64,000 bases of DNA from NCBI GenBank assembly GCA_937966555.1, contig CALCLY010000022.1, forward strand, positions 62,001 through 126,000. The letters are read 5' to 3'. A program made the translations under genes and the position numbers. How positions within the stretch are numbered: position 1 is the stretch's first letter; every line of letters begins with the position of its first letter. Below, one piece after another: positions 45,852 through 55,642 of the stretch. The stretch is from CALCLY01 sp900552775 (GTDB taxonomy: Bacteria > Bacillota > Clostridia > UMGS1883 > UMGS1540). Below the pieces are notes generated by a model. The model was given only the letters and a program-made list of their open reading frames with translations. It did no database searches and had not been told where the DNA came from.

Positions 45852-46748
45852 ATGGAAATAATAAATATAGGTACAAATGACTCCGATCAGCGCATAGACT
45901 CATTTCTCAAAAAACTTATGCCCGCTGCTCCGCAAAGTCTGATTTATAAGTATTTAAGAACTAATAAAATAAAACTAAACGGTTCAAAACCGAAACCGGA
46001 CACAAGAATATCTGAAGGCGATATTATAAAATTTTTCGGGGACAGTTCTCTTATTTCAAAAAAGAGTTTCGCGCCGTCCGCTACACCTCGTCTTAATATT
46101 ATCTTTGAAGACGAAAATATTATAATGATTGACAAGCCTCGTATGACTGCATGCCAGCCTGACAATAAACATCGCAGCGAAACTTTGATTGATTCCGTAA
46201 AAAGCTATCTTTATTCAAAAGGCGAATATCTCCCTCAAAACGAAAATTCATTTTCTCCTGCGCTTTGCAACAGGATTGATTTTAACACATCGGGTCTTTG
46301 TATTGCCGCAAAAAACGCAGAAGCTCTGAGAATTATCAACGAAAAAATTAAAAAACGCGAAGTTTTGAGATTTTACATATGCATAACAAGCGGAATTCCG
46401 TCTCCTCCTGAAGGTACAATAAAAAACCGCATTTTAAAAAATGCGGCGGATAACAAATCTTTTATATCAGAAAAAGGCAAGCCGGCAGAAACACACTACA
46501 AAGTTTTAAAAGAAAAAAACGGATGTGCCCTTGTTGAAACCGAAATAATAACGGGCAGAACGCACCAGATAAGGCTTCACATGTCGTCTATCGGCTGTCC
46601 AATAATCGGCGATCCGAAATACGGCAACGGCGGATCGGGTCAAAAACTTACGGCTCATAAAATCGTTTTTGCCTTTAAATCGGATGCCGGCAAAATGAAT
46701 TATCTTAAAAACCGCGAATTTTTTGCATCTCCGGACTTTAATTTATAA
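45852..46748 (+). CDS. RluA-family rRNA/tRNA pseudouridine synthase
   Basis: A 298-residue RNA-modifying enzyme. I start at MEIINIG, eight bases below GAGG; the promoter lies just above. An S4 RNA-binding domain (about 1-60) precedes the synthase domain. The catalytic Asp is in RIDFNTSGL (about 145-153; the usual RLD is RID here) and the family motif GRTHQIRLH lies near residue 236. Which uridine is modified cannot be told. One of the few plus-strand genes in the window. Confidence 0.93.
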   Translation: MEIINIGTNDSDQRIDSFLKKLMPAAPQSLIYKYLRTNKIKLNGSKPKPDTRISEGDIIKFFGDSSLISKKSFAPSATPRLNIIFEDENIIMIDKPRMTACQPDNKHRSETLIDSVKSYLYSKGEYLPQNENSFSPALCNRIDFNTSGLCIAAKNAEALRIINEKIKKREVLRFYICITSGIPSPPEGTIKNRILKNAADNKSFISEKGKPAETHYKVLKEKNGCALVETEIITGRTHQIRLHMSSIGCPIIGDPKYGNGGSGQKLTAHKIVFAFKSDAGKMNYLKNREFFASPDFNL

Positions 46749-46789
46749 GAAACTCTACTGCAGCGTTATGTTTATCACCTTCAATTAAT

Positions 46790-46820
46790 AAAGTCTGCCG
46801 ATTTTTTCGGCAGACCTTAT
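46790..46820. terminator. Bidirectional terminator between the RluA-type gene and clpX
   Basis: GTCTGCCGA pairs with TCGGCAGAC across a T loop; T or A runs flank both sides. It ends two convergent genes. Confidence 0.75.
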
Positions 46821-46824
46821 TAAT

Positions 46825-48135
46825 TTACGATACAGATTCATCCTGCGTTTTTGTTCTTTTCTTTTTAACCGGCGGTTTTACAAGTTTTTCCCTGTCCGGA
46901 TTATGTGTTACAATCGGTTTTGCTTTCTTTTCTATAACATCTTTTGTGATTGTAACCGTCTCAACGGTTTCATCAGACGGAATTTCAAACATTGTCTCCG
47001 AAAGTGCCTCTTCCAAAATAGCACGAAGACCTCTTGCACCCGTTTTTCTTGCATTTGCTTTTTCGGCAATTGCTGTTATGGCGTCATCATCAACTTCAAG
47101 TTTTACATTGTCATATGCAAAAAGCTCTTTATACTGTTTTATAAGCGCATTTTTAGGCTCAGTTAAAATAGCTTTAAGAGCATTGACATCAAGTGCATCA
47201 AGCGTTACCGTTACGGGAAGTCTTCCGACAAATTCGGGGATAAGACCATATTTAAGCAAATCCTCAGGCTCAATCGCACGAAGAATTTCGCCTGCATCTT
47301 TGTTTCTTGCTCCCATAACATCGGCACCGAAACCAAGCTGTTTTTTTCCTATTCTGTTCATAATAACTTTGTCAAGACCGTCAAAAGCTCCGCCCGCTAT
47401 AAACAGTATATTTGATGTATCTATCTGAATAAATTCCTGATGCGGATGCTTTCTTCCGCCCTGCGGAGGAACAGATGCCACCGTGCCTTCAAGAATTTTC
47501 AGCAGTGCCTGCTGAACTCCCTCTCCGCTTACATCACGTGTAATAGATGGGTTTTCGCTTTTTTTGGAAATTTTATCAATTTCGTCGATATATATAATTC
47601 CGCGCGAAGCGCGTTCAACATCAAAATCCGCAGCCTGAATAAGACGCAGCAAAATATTCTCAACATCTTCACCGACATAGCCTGCCTCTGTAAGCGTTGT
47701 AGCATCGGCAATGGCAAACGGAACATCCAATATTTTCGCAAGTGTCTGAGCAAGCAAAGTTTTTCCGCATCCTGTAGGTCCCAAAAGAAGAATATTACTC
47801 TTTTGAAGTTCAACGTCGGAATTTCTGTTTTCCGAATTAATTCTCTTATAGTGATTGTATACGGCAACCGCAAGGCTTTTCTTTGCCGCATCCTGTCCTA
47901 TTACGTAGCTGTCAAGCTGTTTTTTTATTTCAACAGGCTTCGGAACATTCTTTGAATAGTCCTCGGACGCGTTTTCCCTTACATCGTCATCGCCGTCATA
48001 AATTATATCATAGCAAAGGTCTATACACTCATCGCATATATATACGCCCGGTCCTGCCACAAGTCTTTTCACCTGATCCTGCCTTCTTCCGCAGAAGGAG
48101 CAGCGTAAAGTTTTCTCATCATCCTGCTTAGCCAA
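46825..48135 (-). CDS. clpX: ATP-dependent Clp protease ATP-binding subunit ClpX
   Basis: A 436-residue AAA+ unfoldase that delivers substrates to ClpP. I start at TTG 48135, six bases below GGAG, giving the classical [17 protein letters not shown]-terminus; the longer frame to 48249 has no support. Zinc-finger cysteines CSFC and CDEC lie at about residues 12-39. Walker [16 protein letters not shown] is near 125, Walker [11 protein letters not shown] near 193. The C-terminal tail is short and basic. It lies 119 bases below clpP. Confidence 0.95.
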   Translation of the reverse strand: MAKQDDEKTLRCSFCGRRQDQVKRLVAGPGVYICDECIDLCYDIIYDGDDDVRENASEDYSKNVPKPVEIKKQLDSYVIGQDAAKKSLAVAVYNHYKRINSENRNSDVELQKSNILLLGPTGCGKTLLAQTLAKILDVPFAIADATTLTEAGYVGEDVENILLRLIQAADFDVERASRGIIYIDEIDKISKKSENPSITRDVSGEGVQQALLKILEGTVASVPPQGGRKHPHQEFIQIDTSNILFIAGGAFDGLDKVIMNRIGKKQLGFGADVMGARNKDAGEILRAIEPEDLLKYGLIPEFVGRLPVTVTLDALDVNALKAILTEPKNALIKQYKELFAYDNVKLEVDDDAITAIAEKANARKTGARGLRAILEEALSETMFEIPSDETVETVTITKDVIEKKAKPIVTHNPDREKLVKPPVKKKRTKTQDESVS

Positions 48136-48254
48136 TTTTATCTCCAATCCGCCGCTTTTTGCAGCTAACTTTTTTCGATTAATAATACGGTTCTCGTTAA
48201 AACGGACCGTCGCAAAAATATAATAAATCATTTTGCGGCAGTCCGTCAATAAAC

Positions 48255-48836
48255 TTATCTTGAAGTTATAACCTTATCTATAAGGCCGTATTTCATCGCC
48301 TCTTCAGCCGACATGAAATTATCTCTTTCGGTATCACGCTCAATTACATCAAGCGGCTGACCCGTATTCTTACTGAGAATTTCATTTAATGTCTGACGCG
48401 TTTTAATAATTCTGTCAGCATGAATTTTTATGTCGGTTGCCTGCCCCTGCGTACCGCCGAGAGGCTGATGTATCATTATTTCGCTGTTCGGCAGTGCAAA
48501 TCTTTTACCTTTTGCGCCGCATGACAGCAGGAAAGCTCCCATGCTTGCTGCCATTCCGATACAAATTGTAGAAACATCACACTTAATGTAATTCATAGTA
48601 TCATATATAGCCATCCCCGATGTTATTACACCTCCGGGACTGTTTATATACAAATTTATGTCGCGTTCCGGATCCTCGCTTTCGAGGAATAATAGCTGTG
48701 CAACAACAAGACTTGCCGTCACATCGTTTACCTCATCGCTGAGAAAAATTATTCTGTCTTTTAAAAGACGGGAGAATATATCGTAGGAACGTTCACCCCT
48801 ACTTGTCTGCTCCACTACCACCGGTACCAGACTCAT
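48255..48836 (-). CDS. clpP: ATP-dependent Clp protease proteolytic subunit
   Basis: A 193-residue serine protease that forms a double heptamer. I start at [10 protein letters not shown], nine bases below AAGGAG; an ATG two codons earlier is too close. The catalytic Ser is in [10 protein letters not shown], the His in IMIHQPLGG and the Asp near residue 171. Its start lies 38 bases inside the end of the trigger factor gene, so the two are probably coupled. ClpX and ClpC, both in this window, are its partners. Confidence 0.95.
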   Translation of the reverse strand: MSLVPVVVEQTSRGERSYDIFSRLLKDRIIFLSDEVNDVTASLVVAQLLFLESEDPERDINLYINSPGGVITSGMAIYDTMNYIKCDVSTICIGMAASMGAFLLSCGAKGKRFALPNSEIMIHQPLGGTQGQATDIKIHADRIIKTRQTLNEILSKNTGQPLDVIERDTERDNFMSAEEAMKYGLIDKVITSR

Positions 48837-50148
48837 CCTCATTCACTCCTTTTTTCTTGGCTCTTTTAACCGTTGACTTGTCAACCAAAAATTCCAAGGT
48901 TTTATTTATTACGATTTCATTCTTCATACCGTCGAGCGAACTTGCCATAAGCTCACGTACTTTTTCAATTTCCATTTTGTACATATCGGCCATCTTCTGA
49001 AGCTCTTTATCGATATCTTCATCAGTAGCCTCAATTTTTTCAGCTTCGGCAATTTTTTCAAGAATAAGATTACCTTTAACAGCTGTTGCAGCACGCTCTT
49101 TAAACTGATCTCTGATGCTCTCGGGTGTACCGCCCATAAATTTCGTATACTGATCCAAAGAAAGTCCCTGTGAAGAAAGATTATAAGCAAATTCCTGAAG
49201 CATTCTGTCGGCCTGAGCATTTATCATGCATTCGGGAATATCAATTTCTGTTTTCTCCGCAATTTGTTCCAAAACTTTATCTTCTTTTTCACGCTGTGTT
49301 CTTGTCTTTGCGTTTTCTTCAAGCTTTGCTCTGACATCGGCTTTAAGCTCATCAAAAGTATCAAATTCACTTACATCTTTTGCAAATTCGTCATCCTTTG
49401 CGGGAAGCTCTTTTTTCTTTATGCCTTTAATTTTTACTTTAAACTCCGCATCTTTACCCTTTAAGTCTTCTGCATGATACTCTTCAGGGAATTTTACGGA
49501 AACAGTAACGTCTTCGTCAAGTTTTTTACCGATGAGCTGGTCTTCAAATCCCGGAATAAACTGACCGCTGCCTATCTCAAGGCTGTGATTTTCACCTTTG
49601 CCGCCTTCAAATGCAACGCCATCGCAGAAACCCTCATAGTCAATAACCGCAATATCACCTTTCTTTATTGCTCTGCCTTCGACATCTACAAGACGTGCAT
49701 TCTGTTCGCGCATACGGTCTATTTCCGCATCAACATCTTTTACAAGAACTTTATGTTCAATTTTATCCAGTTTTATTCCTTTATATTCAGGAAGTTCAAA
49801 TTCGGGCTTTACTGTAACTTTCATTGTGAAAACAAGATCTTTGCCTTCTCCTATTTCGGTGATTTCTTCAATCTCCGGCTGGTCAACAGGCATAAGCTTA
49901 TGCTCTTCAACAGCAGCTTCATATGCCGGCGGGCATGCAAAATTTACGGCATCCTCATAGAAAACGGCTGCGCCGTAAAACTTCTCAATGAATTTACGGG
50001 GAGCTTTTCCTTTGCGGAATCCGGGAATAGCAATTTGTTTAACATTTTTTCTGTAAGCTTTTTCAAGAGCTTCATCAAATTTTTCTTTGTCGACTCTTAT
50101 TTCAAGCGTCACAATGTTTTTTTCTTTACCCTTAACTTCTGACTTCAT
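48799..50148 (-). CDS. tig: Trigger factor
   Basis: A 449-residue ribosome-bound chaperone and prolyl isomerase. I start at MKSEVKGK, eight bases below GGAGG. The ribosome-binding signature [17 protein letters not shown] lies at about 43-59, the FKBP-type domain at about 160-245 ([26 protein letters not shown]), and the helical C-domain fills the rest. Its last 38 bases overlap clpP. The order tig-clpP-clpX is standard in Firmicutes. Confidence 0.96.
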   Translation of the reverse strand: MKSEVKGKEKNIVTLEIRVDKEKFDEALEKAYRKNVKQIAIPGFRKGKAPRKFIEKFYGAAVFYEDAVNFACPPAYEAAVEEHKLMPVDQPEIEEITEIGEGKDLVFTMKVTVKPEFELPEYKGIKLDKIEHKVLVKDVDAEIDRMREQNARLVDVEGRAIKKGDIAVIDYEGFCDGVAFEGGKGENHSLEIGSGQFIPGFEDQLIGKKLDEDVTVSVKFPEEYHAEDLKGKDAEFKVKIKGIKKKELPAKDDEFAKDVSEFDTFDELKADVRAKLEENAKTRTQREKEDKVLEQIAEKTEIDIPECMINAQADRMLQEFAYNLSSQGLSLDQYTKFMGGTPESIRDQFKERAATAVKGNLILEKIAEAEKIEATDEDIDKELQKMADMYKMEIEKVRELMASSLDGMKNEIVINKTLEFLVDKSTVKRAKKKGVNEDESGTGGSGADK

Positions 50149-50205
50149 CGGTTTATCCTCCAAATTATATAGTTATTTAATTTTTTTACATTTGTCAACT
50201 GTTAT

Positions 50206-50234
50206 ATTATATCAGCAAAGACTTATTTTTTCAA
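50206..50234 (-). promoter_or_regulatory. Sigma-A promoter of tig-clpP
   Basis: TTGAAA, a 17-base spacer and a perfect TATAAT on the minus strand. A second TTGACA lies just below it but has no matching -10. Confidence 0.7.
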
Positions 50235-50310
50235 GTAAATTGAATATTTTTTTTGCTTTCGGCATTTTGCACAAATATTTACAATAAATAGTATTTTTTA
50301 TTGTGTTGCT

Positions 50311-50351
50311 CAATTTTAAAACGGGCGCGGTGCCAAAAGGCTTTCCGCGCC
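50311..50351 (-). terminator. Terminator of the dipicolinate synthase genes
   Basis: GGCGCGG pairs with CCGCGCC, with an inner GCC/GGC and an AAAA/TTTT loop, followed by CGTTTT on the minus strand, 12 bases below the dpaB stop. Confidence 0.75.
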
Positions 50352-50363
50352 GCAATATACCGG

Positions 50364-50945
50364 TTATTTGAGCAATACAGGCTGAATCTGCCGCATATGA
50401 AGAGCCAGCGAGCAAGCCGGCATTATTTTTTTCATATCCGCTACAAGCGAATTTTGCTTCTTTATATAATCATCCTGGCCAAAAGGAACAAAGAAAATGT
50501 TTTTTGAATTAAGAAGTACACCAATGTTTTTTGCGCTTGCACCGAGCGCATCATTTGAAGACGGTGCAATTAAAACGGGTCTTCCGTTTCTCATATGTGC
50601 TTTTGCAGCCATTGTAACGGATGTGTCGGTTATACCGGAAGCAAGCTTTGAAAGCGTATTTCCCGTGCACGGAGCAATTATAACTATATCCAAGAGCATT
50701 TTCGGCCCAATGGGTTCAACTTCATGTATTTCACTTAAAACCTTATGTCCGGTTACGGTTTCAATTTCATTTATAAAATCCTGCGCCTTACCAAACCTTG
50801 TATCTGTTGTATAAGCTGTTCTGCTCATTATCGGAATTATATCCGCTCCGGCTTCGGCTAGATTTCGTATTTCAGGTAAAACAGCACTGAATGTGCAAAA
50901 GGATCCGGTCAGCGCAAATCCGATTCTTACGCCAGTTAAATTCAT
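50364..50945 (-). CDS. dpaB: Dipicolinate synthase subunit B
   Basis: A 193-residue flavoprotein-like subunit (SpoVFB) that with DpaA makes dipicolinic acid, the calcium-binding spore component. The flavodoxin-like fold of the PPC-decarboxylase family is seen in GFALTGSFCTF (about 8-18) and IIAPCTGNTLSKLASGI (about 89-105). The start overlaps the dpaA stop by four bases. Presence of the pair supports a spore-forming host. Confidence 0.94.
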   Translation of the reverse strand: MNLTGVRIGFALTGSFCTFSAVLPEIRNLAEAGADIIPIMSRTAYTTDTRFGKAQDFINEIETVTGHKVLSEIHEVEPIGPKMLLDIVIIAPCTGNTLSKLASGITDTSVTMAAKAHMRNGRPVLIAPSSNDALGASAKNIGVLLNSKNIFFVPFGQDDYIKKQNSLVADMKKIMPACSLALHMRQIQPVLLK

Positions 50946-51799
50946 ATTTCATCCTTCCTCTTAAGATTTTTTTCTTTTAGAATGCCGACTGTAATTTCAC
51001 TTATTATTTCTCCGGCTGTCTGAGGTGCCACCTTTCCCGGAAGAGATAATGCCCATATCACATTAAGCGAACGCTCCGCTGCACTCGCAAAATCAACTCC
51101 GCCCGGTTTCGAAGCAACATCTATTATCAGAGCGTCTTTTCGTATTTTAGCAAGCTCACTTTTACCGAGAATACAGCTCGGCACAGTATTGATTATAATA
51201 TCAAAGTCGTGAAGTGCTTCGCTTATCATATCGGTTCTTATGCTCTCGTATCCGAAAACTCTGCTCATCGCCATATCGCTTTCTTTTCTTGAAGCCGCCG
51301 TAACATGCGCCCCGACATCCGAAAAAAGCTTACATAACACTTTCCCTGTTTTTCCGAATCCGATAATAAGACAGCGGCTTTTAAATACGGTAAAATCAGT
51401 TTCGCGCATAGCTATTTCCAAGACCCCTTCGGCCGTCGGAACAGCATTCAGAACAGCAAACTCGTCACGTTTAAGATAGTCTTCCGTGGGGCAGGAAAAA
51501 ATACCATGCGTAATTCCTCCTCCGATAACCGTTTTTTTGTCACCTACAGCCCCGGCAATTTTCTGAAGTAAAATAGTTTCCTCAGAAAACGGAGCATAAA
51601 GCGTCACCCCGTCGCGCGATACAGGCACGCCGAGAAGAATTATTTCGGCATTATTTATGCCTTCATACAATGCCTCTCTTTTAACATCATTGCTTTTTGC
51701 ACATGAAGATATTCCGACATCATACCCTTTTGCAGCAAGACTTTTGCAGGCATGTAAAAGTCTCACATCACCGCCTACGGCAAATATTTTTTGTTTCAA
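50942..51799 (-). CDS. dpaA: Dipicolinate synthase subunit A
   Basis: A 285-residue NAD(P)-dependent oxidoreductase (SpoVFA). I start at TTG 51799, just below GGGGGTG. An N-terminal Rossmann-like segment IFAVGGDVRLLHACKSLAAK (about 4-23) is followed by the main NAD(P) fold with LIIGFGKTGKVLCKLFSDVG (about 139-158). Transcribed with dpaB. In known spore formers the pair is made in the mother cell under sigma-K or sigma-E. Confidence 0.94.
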   Translation of the reverse strand: MKQKIFAVGGDVRLLHACKSLAAKGYDVGISSCAKSNDVKREALYEGINNAEIILLGVPVSRDGVTLYAPFSEETILLQKIAGAVGDKKTVIGGGITHGIFSCPTEDYLKRDEFAVLNAVPTAEGVLEIAMRETDFTVFKSRCLIIGFGKTGKVLCKLFSDVGAHVTAASRKESDMAMSRVFGYESIRTDMISEALHDFDIIINTVPSCILGKSELAKIRKDALIIDVASKPGGVDFASAAERSLNVIWALSLPGKVAPQTAGEIISEITVGILKEKNLKRKDEI

Positions 51800-51866
51800 G
51801 GCTACACCCCCGTTATAATATGTCAATACTTCAGTCTGCAAACACTAAGAGTTTATCTCTCGTTTT

Positions 51867-51875
51867 TATACTATG
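51867..51875 (-). promoter_or_regulatory. Possible mother-cell sigma-E/K -10 element of dpaA
   Basis: CATAGTATA on the minus strand fits the CATA-N3-TA pattern of mother-cell sigma factors, with an AC pair about 17 bases upstream. A similar CATATTATA at 51814-51822 is too close to the start codon to serve. No good sigma-A promoter is seen. Confidence 0.35.
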
Positions 51876-51986
51876 TCGCTGTGTGCCGAAGTGTAACTCG
51901 TTTAAAAAAACAGATGATATTTTGCTTGATTTTTTTGTCGTTAAAAGATGTGCAAAAACAATTTTGGCTAATTAATTCCGAAAAGC

Positions 51987-52023
51987 AACGGCGCTGTTTA
52001 AAAAAGCATTAAACAGCGCCGTT
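51987..52023 (-). terminator. Terminator of the GH42-like gene
   Basis: A 14-bp perfect stem (51987-52000 with 52010-52023) with a nine-base loop, 13 bases below the GH42-like stop. The T run behind it on the minus strand is short. Confidence 0.75.
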
Positions 52024-52036
52024 ATTTTTCGATTTT

Positions 52037-54271
52037 TTATATTCCCTTCACCTCAAACATTTTTGTTGTGCCGCGTACCATATGAAACGAAAATCTATCG
52101 GCACCTTTTGCATAGCATTTTCTTTCATATACTTCGGTTACATTTGATGTTTCGGGAAGCGTTATTGTAATTTCACCCGTTTTTGAAGCATGTACTGCAA
52201 TATAATTTTTATTTGCGTATAACACATTTCCGTCTTCTTCGTAAATATGACATCCCGCAAAACGTGCGGTTTCACGCAAAAAGTCTGCATTAATAAACTT
52301 TGAACCGCAAAGTATTGATGTGAAACGTCCTGTTTCTTTTACCGTAACAGCCGGATAATTATTCGCTTTAAATCTTGCGGCAACAACCGCATCCCTGTCA
52401 TCCGAATAAATAACGGGATATAAATATGACTGTGCGGTATGGCGCGGAACAAAAGATATATTATTTTTTTCAACCCTGTCAAAAAAACCGTATATTCTGT
52501 TTTCTTCAAGAGCATCGGCTATTTTATGTGAACCTTTTATAACCGAAAATTTCGGGCTGAATTTTTCGTTAACGGCTCGGCATTCTATCTCCGTAAAGTC
52601 TGAAATATTTTTTATGTCAAGCGGTTTTTTAAGGCTTGGGTTTATTATACCCGGCGCATACATGAATAAAGCCACGGCATGATTTTTGGCAAGTTTATCT
52701 TTTATGGCTCTGCGTTCTTCATTTGTCAGCGAATATGTATTGAAAAATACATACAGTTTATAATCAGGCATATCTGGATTTGACATATCATTATGAAAAT
52801 ATTGATCAACCGGTGCGCCTATGCGGGCTATTTCATAGCCGCGCACAAGCTCCACAGTTTCCACAGTAGTTTGCTTAGAAACAATATGTACGCTTTCTTC
52901 ATCATAAATAAAGGCGATCTCACTTCCCTTTCGGCGATCTTTTTCATATGCTTCTCTTGCTATTTCCTGCTGTCGTTCAAAAAGTCTGTAAACTTCCGGA
53001 AATTTGTATCTGCCGCCGCCGACATGCTGATCAAACCACCACGCCTGCAAATCTTCACAGATATTTCTTGCAAAATCACGTTTCAAAACATTAATTGTAT
53101 CTTCCATGGTGTACATCTCTGCAAGATCGCCGAAATGGCGGTTTTCCGCATGTGTCCTTGTATCTTCTTCCACCATGTAAATCGTATTGCGCAATCTGAA
53201 TGAATCCGCCATTTGCCTCTGACCCGTAAATCCGCCCGGCTGTCTGTTTTCATACACACCGGGGTTTGCAAGCATATCCACATATCCGCTGTCCAAAATT
53301 TTAAGTACTCCTGCGGTGTTTGATGCCCAAATTATTTCGCTCCATCCCCATGAGCCGTAAAAAGACCCTGTAATTAAATCGGGATTTCTGTCTTTTAAAA
53401 GTTTTGCAAAATAAACAACGCTTTCAGCCGTTGCAAGGTGCCATGCCCTGTAAAAATCTGCCGTATGCATATATCGGTTCACATCAAGAAAAGAGCCGAA
53501 ATTTGTTCCGTTACACGGAGGTTCGGGTTCGGGACTTGTGGCATAAAGCCTTGGAGGATTTGCGATAATCTCATCAAGTTTTTCGGCAAAAAAACGAGTT
53601 TCGATTCCGGGGATTTCCGCTTGCACCTTACCCTGTCCGTATTTTTTATCAAGAAACTTTTGAAATTCTTTAGAAAAAGCTTTCGATGTATCGGCATATG
53701 CACCCGTTTCAAAGTTTTCTATCGGGTTTATATAATACCATTCACTTGTTCCTCCTGCGGCAAAGAAATATCCTACAATTCTGTCGGCGTACGGAAGCTT
53801 TTCAATTTCTTTAACGGTTTCAATAAGCGCTCTGCCGGCATCTTCTCTCCACTTTTGAGAAGCCAAAGAATACATACCGTTCATTTCTCTTTTAAAAGTT
53901 TCCATATAAAGCAGGGTTTTAATTTGCGAACCATCGCTGTATGATACAATTTCATCAGGATTATCTTCCATCCACTTCTGCGGAGGATGCAAAGATATTC
54001 TCGGTATAATATAAGCATCCGGACATACCTTCAGCAAAATTTCCGCTTCACGTGAAAAAACCTCTAAAGCATTCGGCATAAGCCATAGCGTATCACATAT
54101 TAAAAAGAAAATTTTGATTCCGCTTTTTCCGAGTTCTCGGTAATAGTCTTCGTCAATGCAAACATTGTCAAACTGTATTGTACGAATTGTGGCAGCCATA
54201 GGCGGATAAACCTTACCGTCTATTACAAATGCCGGATAACCGTTATAATTTTCAATTCGAGCTTTAGTCAT
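52037..54271 (-). CDS. GH42-like glycoside hydrolase
   Basis: A 744-residue protein built like family 42 beta-galactosidases. The TIM barrel covers about 15-430; likely catalytic glutamates are in GGTSEWYY (about 177) and MVEEDTRTH (about 368). A middle domain of glutaminase-like fold (about 440-620) with EESVHIVSKQT and YKLYVFFNTYSLT, then a small beta domain, follow as in GH42. No signal peptide. Overall similarity to named GH42 members is weak, so the substrate is open. It overlaps the acyltransferase-like gene upstream by eight bases, so the pair is translationally coupled. Confidence 0.7.
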   Translation of the reverse strand: MTKARIENYNGYPAFVIDGKVYPPMAATIRTIQFDNVCIDEDYYRELGKSGIKIFFLICDTLWLMPNALEVFSREAEILLKVCPDAYIIPRISLHPPQKWMEDNPDEIVSYSDGSQIKTLLYMETFKREMNGMYSLASQKWREDAGRALIETVKEIEKLPYADRIVGYFFAAGGTSEWYYINPIENFETGAYADTSKAFSKEFQKFLDKKYGQGKVQAEIPGIETRFFAEKLDEIIANPPRLYATSPEPEPPCNGTNFGSFLDVNRYMHTADFYRAWHLATAESVVYFAKLLKDRNPDLITGSFYGSWGWSEIIWASNTAGVLKILDSGYVDMLANPGVYENRQPGGFTGQRQMADSFRLRNTIYMVEEDTRTHAENRHFGDLAEMYTMEDTINVLKRDFARNICEDLQAWWFDQHVGGGRYKFPEVYRLFERQQEIAREAYEKDRRKGSEIAFIYDEESVHIVSKQTTVETVELVRGYEIARIGAPVDQYFHNDMSNPDMPDYKLYVFFNTYSLTNEERRAIKDKLAKNHAVALFMYAPGIINPSLKKPLDIKNISDFTEIECRAVNEKFSPKFSVIKGSHKIADALEENRIYGFFDRVEKNNISFVPRHTAQSYLYPVIYSDDRDAVVAARFKANNYPAVTVKETGRFTSILCGSKFINADFLRETARFAGCHIYEEDGNVLYANKNYIAVHASKTGEITITLPETSNVTEVYERKCYAKGADRFSFHMVRGTTKMFEVKGI

Positions 54272-55454
54272 AAAGAGCCTCCGTTTCCTTCAATATACCA
54301 AATCCCCAATATATTTTTTCACCATTCAATGCGCGTCTTAACATTATTTCCTGAAAATTATTTTTAGGAACAAGATTTTTAAGCGATGTGGGTTTCACAT
54401 TAAATATATGATCAAACAAACTGTGATTTTTATTATCTGCCGCCATAACAAGATCAAACCTTTTCTGAAATTTTATCATATTTGACTTCGGCGGTAATAT
54501 ATCGCGAAGCTGCGTATCAAGAAACCATGTCTGACATACTATCGCCCGAATATCGTACTTGTCAAAAAATTTCGGCAAAACACTTTTTGCTTCTGCAAGT
54601 GATGAATCAACAATTTCATCGGAAAGTTTTCCTCCGTTCGGAATATGAATTGTTGCAACCAAGTCTTCTTTTGAAAGCACTTTTTTATTTTTGTGCAAAT
54701 CTATTTCTACAGGTTTCATGCAAAGTCTGCCTATACTGTCAAAAAGATGTGCCTTTAATATTCCTTTTTTTATTTCATAAGTGGGGAAAAATTTGCTATC
54801 TTCGTCACGCAGACCTTTTCCGTTATAAGAATAAATCGGAGTAGCGACAATTTTTCTTTTTCCTTCTTCGTCTTCATAAACCTCACAGTAATCTTTAAAA
54901 TGCGTTATCTGAAATCTGAATCTGCCTACGCCGACAATAAAAGGATAAGCATATCCATAAACAAAAGGCGCAAGTCTGCAAAGTCCGTATGTATTATGCG
55001 TCACCATGTTCATATCTGCAAATCTTTTATAATTCTCATAGTAATCATTGATATATCGTTCGGAAATACTTTTCTTCTTAAGATAATCCGCAAGATGATC
55101 GGATGCTGCAAGGTATACAACCGATTTAAGCATACCCGGATATACCTCCTCACACACTCCCGGTACCGGAACATCATCAAGACCGCCAGCCCACAAATTG
55201 TCAAGATAACACTCGCAGGTTTCAAATTGAAAATAATAATAGAGCCACATAAATTTAATTAAATCATCATTTTTATGTGCAAAATTCAAAAAGTCAGCCA
55301 AAAGCTTTTCATGCTCCGGACAAAGGTTCGCCTCGGTACACTTTTTTAAAATGTAATCTTTTGAAAATCTGTATTTATTCTGTTCATAAGACTTAAGCGC
55401 CATTTTTTCATACTTTAAAAGAACACCATATTTTATATTATTTTTTTCAAGCAT
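54264..55454 (-). CDS. NAT_N/GNAT_C-type acyltransferase-like protein
   Basis: A 396-residue cytoplasmic protein that I recognise only from its C-terminal half: VATIHIPNGGKLSDEIVDSS (about 265-284), the CQTWFLDTQL segment (about 312) and SNMIKFQKRF (about 329), which match a GNAT-like domain found in Firmicutes next to glycosidase genes. The N-terminal half is helical. Starts at ATG below GAGGAG. The acyl group and acceptor are unknown; coupling to the GH42-like gene suggests a sugar as acceptor. Confidence 0.65.
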   Translation of the reverse strand: MLEKNNIKYGVLLKYEKMALKSYEQNKYRFSKDYILKKCTEANLCPEHEKLLADFLNFAHKNDDLIKFMWLYYYFQFETCECYLDNLWAGGLDDVPVPGVCEEVYPGMLKSVVYLAASDHLADYLKKKSISERYINDYYENYKRFADMNMVTHNTYGLCRLAPFVYGYAYPFIVGVGRFRFQITHFKDYCEVYEDEEGKRKIVATPIYSYNGKGLRDEDSKFFPTYEIKKGILKAHLFDSIGRLCMKPVEIDLHKNKKVLSKEDLVATIHIPNGGKLSDEIVDSSLAEAKSVLPKFFDKYDIRAIVCQTWFLDTQLRDILPPKSNMIKFQKRFDLVMAADNKNHSLFDHIFNVKPTSLKNLVPKNNFQEIMLRRALNGEKIYWGFGILKETEALYD

Positions 55455-55540
55455 AATATTTACTCCTCAAATATATTATACTTGTATCTTAGCATATGAA
55501 CTATCAAAATTCTACACCTTAATTGTTTTATTTTTCTTTT

Positions 55541-55642
55541 TTATTGCTTTAAACCATCATATTTTTTCGCAGAACGGTTAATTCTGATAAAAATCAAAAA
55601 AGCTATTGACATACCGCCCATAATCGGAAACAGGGAAATCAA
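55541..55642 (-). pseudogene. Possible remnant of a membrane transporter C-terminus
   Basis: A 33-codon open stretch just below the YczE-type gene. It reads LISLFPIMGGMSIAFLIF, then IRINRSAKKYDGLKQ and a stop. One membrane helix followed by a basic tail is the usual end of an MFS or GPH sugar transporter. No start or upstream part is seen, so it may be a decayed remnant or chance. Confidence 0.25.

Noticed and set aside
49474..50142. Plus-strand frame of 222 codons inside trigger factor
   Set aside because: Phe-rich antisense translation of Glu/Lys-rich coding sequence; no start signals.
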